Of a stretch of 64,000 nt of DNA, positions 61,860 to 64,000 are shown piece after piece. Source of the stretch: Streptomyces sp. NL15-2K (lineage in GTDB: Bacteria > Actinomycetota > Actinomycetes > Streptomycetales > Streptomycetaceae); the NCBI RefSeq assembly GCF_030551255.1, contig NZ_CP130630.1, forward strand, positions 248,001 through 312,000, in the 5' to 3' direction. How positions within the stretch are numbered: position 1 is the stretch's first letter; each line of letters begins with the position of its first letter. The position numbers were made by a program, and so were the translations under genes. The notes below the pieces were generated by a model that was given only the letters and a program-made list of their open reading frames with translations, was not told where the DNA came from and did not search any database.

Positions 61860-64000
61860 TCATCGTCGGCCCGACCGCACGGCGAAGACGGTGGTGCTTC
61901 CGCCGAACATGACCAGGATGGTTCCGCGAACGCTGACACGAATGTCGCGCACCCACTCCGGTACCCAGAACTCCTCGACGGTGCTCCTGGTGGTCAGGTC
62001 CCACACCCGGACCATCTGGTCGTTGCCGCCGGTGACGGCGTGCGCCCGGCCGTCCAGTTCGGTGATGGCCACTGCGGTGGTGCCGCCAGGGTGCGGCGTC
62101 AGCCACCCCGTCTCGCCGAGCCGCAGCAGATCCCAGATGCGGACGGAGCCGTCCAGGGCGCAGGTGATCGCCACCGGGCGGCTGTCGCACTCGCCGACCG
62201 CAAGTGCCGACAGGCCGTCGCAGTCGAGCCGGCCGATCTGGCGGCGCTCGGTGACATCCCACACCTGGACTGGCGCCCGGGCGACGCCCGTCGGTCCGAT
62301 CAGCGCGAGGGTACGCAGTCCGCACGGCAGCATGGCCAGGCGCGCGGCCTTGTGTGCGCTGACCCGACCCCATTCGGTGTCGAGAACGATGGTGTGGCTT
62401 CTTTTCTCCTCGTCGCGCGGCCCGCGGGCAACGCCCAGCACACCGGTCTCCCGCCCGGCCGTCACGTCCCAGACGTGCACGAGTCCCTGGTCGCCCCGCA
62501 GGAGGGCGGTGGGGCGGCCGCCGACGTCGCCGAGGACGATCTCCGAGACCAGCCGGACGTCCAGCCGTGCGGTCTGGCGGCGTCGTGCCAGGTCCCACAC
62601 ACGCACTGCCTCGTTGGCCGCGCTGGTGACGGCCAAGGTGTCGCCGTGCCACGAACGGATCGCGATGGCTGACAGGCCCTGGCGGTGGCGATCGGCGTGG
62701 CCGGTGAGTCGGGCGGTCTGCTGGCCGCTGGCCACGTCCCACATGCGCACGATCTGGTCGTCGCTGCTGGTGGCGACGACCACCTCACGGCCGTCCAGCT
62801 CCCCGACGTCTGCCGTCCTGATGTCGCAGGATTCCTCGCCTGCCGGCGTGCCAGGGGCGTGCAGTTCGGTGAGATCCCAGACCAGGGCCGTCTCCCGCAG
62901 GTCCTGGGTCACCGCGAACGTGCGCTCGTCGGCCTGTGTCGTGACCACACGGTAGGGCTGGCCGGAGTGTCCGGTCAGCCGGGCGGCCTCGACGCCTTCC
63001 CGTACGTCCCAGATGCGGACGGTCTTGTCCCTGCCGCTGACGGTGAGGGCGGTGGACCGTCCTCGTACCGACGTCAGAGCTACGTCGCTCACCCTCCCGT
63101 CCTGTGGCAGCGGCAGACGGGTCAGTACCTCTCCGGTTGCAAGGTCCCATACCTCGGCTACGCCCGGGGCGCCTGTGCGATAGTCACCGGCGAGGGCCAC
63201 CAGGACCACGGCGCGGCCGTCCTGATGACCCACATGGAAGGCGGAGATTTGGGTGCGGTCGTCAGCCAGGCGGCGAAGCAGCCGGTGTTCGGCCAGGTCC
63301 CACACCTGCATACCTTTGCTGTAAGTGCCGAGCGTGACGGCGACCTTCCTGCCGTGCAGGTCCGCGGTGGCAAGGCCCGGACCCGTCGCCTCGGCGAGCC
63401 GGCCGATCATCCGCCCCGTGGCCAGGTCCCACACCCCTGCCGGCTGATCATTGAAGGCGGCGCCCAGAACGACGGTACGGCCGTCGCACCGCGCGAAGGC
63501 CAGCTGCGTGACCTTGCCGCCGATGGGCTCCAGCCGCCCGATCCTCCGTCGCTCGGCGAGGTCCCATACGCCGATCCAACTGTCGGATCCGACGACGGCC
63601 AGGTCTCGGCCGTCGACGTGGCCGATGGCTGCGGCGGTGGCCGCGATGGTGCCGTCCGTGGGCAGTTCGGCCACCTGGTACTGCTCCTCCAGGTCCCACA
63701 CCCGGACGGCTCGGGGCCCTGCGACCAGAGCGACCGGCCGGCCGGCCACGGCACCCGCGGCGACTGCCCCGGCGGCTTGCCCGATGACCGCGACGGTGCC
63801 CGGATGCGGCGCCTGCCCCGCCGCGAACAGCGGCCTCCAGCGCGGTACTTGATGCGACGGCAGCCGGTCCAGTAGGGCCTCGAACCTGCGGTGGAGCGTC
63901 GGGGCGCGGTGGCGGGCGGCGTCGAAGGCGAGCGTCCAGCATCGCTGTGCCGGAGTGGCCTGGCGGTGGCGGTAGAGGGACGTGCGGTACACCCGTGCCG
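61860..64000 (-). CDS. WD40 repeat protein, two predicted seven-bladed propellers (5' partial)
   Basis: The frame is open to the window edge, so the GTG at 63992 is probably internal and an N-terminal domain may lie outside. The 710 residues seen start with a basic helical stretch (ALLDRLPSHQVPRW). They then contain 13 WD dipeptides in regular repeats, for example VRVWDLEEQYQVAEL, IGVWDLAERRRIGRL and VRIWDVREGVEAARL. Fourteen blades make two propellers. The blades carry actinomycete-type inserts between WD and the next strand (DGR-rich). Many such proteins carry an N-terminal ATPase or protease effector, but none can be seen here. No function can be assigned. Confidence 0.85.
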   Translation of the reverse strand, partial: ARVYRTSLYRHRQATPAQRCWTLAFDAARHRAPTLHRRFEALLDRLPSHQVPRWRPLFAAGQAPHPGTVAVIGQAAGAVAAGAVAGRPVALVAGPRAVRVWDLEEQYQVAELPTDGTIAATAAAIGHVDGRDLAVVGSDSWIGVWDLAERRRIGRLEPIGGKVTQLAFARCDGRTVVLGAAFNDQPAGVWDLATGRMIGRLAEATGPGLATADLHGRKVAVTLGTYSKGMQVWDLAEHRLLRRLADDRTQISAFHVGHQDGRAVVLVALAGDYRTGAPGVAEVWDLATGEVLTRLPLPQDGRVSDVALTSVRGRSTALTVSGRDKTVRIWDVREGVEAARLTGHSGQPYRVVTTQADERTFAVTQDLRETALVWDLTELHAPGTPAGEESCDIRTADVGELDGREVVVATSSDDQIVRMWDVASGQQTARLTGHADRHRQGLSAIAIRSWHGDTLAVTSAANEAVRVWDLARRRQTARLDVRLVSEIVLGDVGGRPTALLRGDQGLVHVWDVTAGRETGVLGVARGPRDEEKRSHTIVLDTEWGRVSAHKAARLAMLPCGLRTLALIGPTGVARAPVQVWDVTERRQIGRLDCDGLSALAVGECDSRPVAITCALDGSVRIWDLLRLGETGWLTPHPGGTTAVAITELDGRAHAVTGGNDQMVRVWDLTTRSTVEEFWVPEWVRDIRVSVRGTILVMFGGSTTVFAVRSGRR

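Overview
The window is high-GC, densely coded actinomycete DNA, most likely Streptomyces. The evidence is the strong GC bias at third codon positions, the gene families (SpoIIE/ATPase phosphatase, CGNR regulator, TIGR03086 protein, CitMHS carrier, expansin-like secreted protein), the GTG and TTG starts, and pervasive ATGA/GTGA start-stop overlaps. No tRNA, rRNA or CRISPR array was seen. It reads as accessory or chromosome-arm territory. Intact catabolic and regulatory cassettes alternate with broken genes and mobile DNA.

Layout. 0-10 kb: a SpoIIE phosphatase cut by the window edge, a membrane/PDR-type reductase fusion beside a two-component system, a SufS-like desulfurase divergent from a CGNR regulator, remnants of a LacI regulator and a protein-arginine deiminase, and an expansin-like protein. 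10-18 kb: two secreted esterases, one a discoidin/polyester-hydrolase fusion, then a LysR-controlled module of CitMHS carrier, family III CoA-transferase and CitE-like lyase. 18-23 kb: SRPBCC/TIGR03086/ArsR cluster, debris of a fructan locus, and a sirtuin.

23-29 kb holds three nested mobile elements. An ISAzo13-family element is split by an antisense group II intron, whose reverse transcriptase gene is in turn split by an IS4-family element. All junctions can be read to the base, and removing each insertion restores the interrupted reading frame.

29-42 kb: a TetR-controlled glycoside cassette (MFS, GH3, broken GH3, SDR), an mdcH remnant, an SGNH hydrolase, an IS701/luciferase-like monooxygenase chimera, and a two-component system next to an MMPL transporter. 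42-49 kb: a Tn554-type element (three recombination genes plus a 390-aa cargo gene of unknown function) inserted into the catalytic core of a resident tyrosine integrase that still has its partner HTH gene, itself broken.

49.9-58.5 kb: a complete-looking quaternary-amine regulon. It comprises a glycine-betaine-type ABC importer, an IclR regulator, a DgcA/StcD-type flavoprotein, a GbcA/Stc2-type Rieske oxygenase and its reductase, tied together by two near-identical 17-bp palindromes. 58.6-64 kb: an IS5 fragment, a CYTH-domain protein with a strong terminator, an NmrA-type protein, a Ku fragment, and a large WD40 double propeller running off the window.

Function names rest on sequence motifs and family recognition by eye. 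No database search was run.
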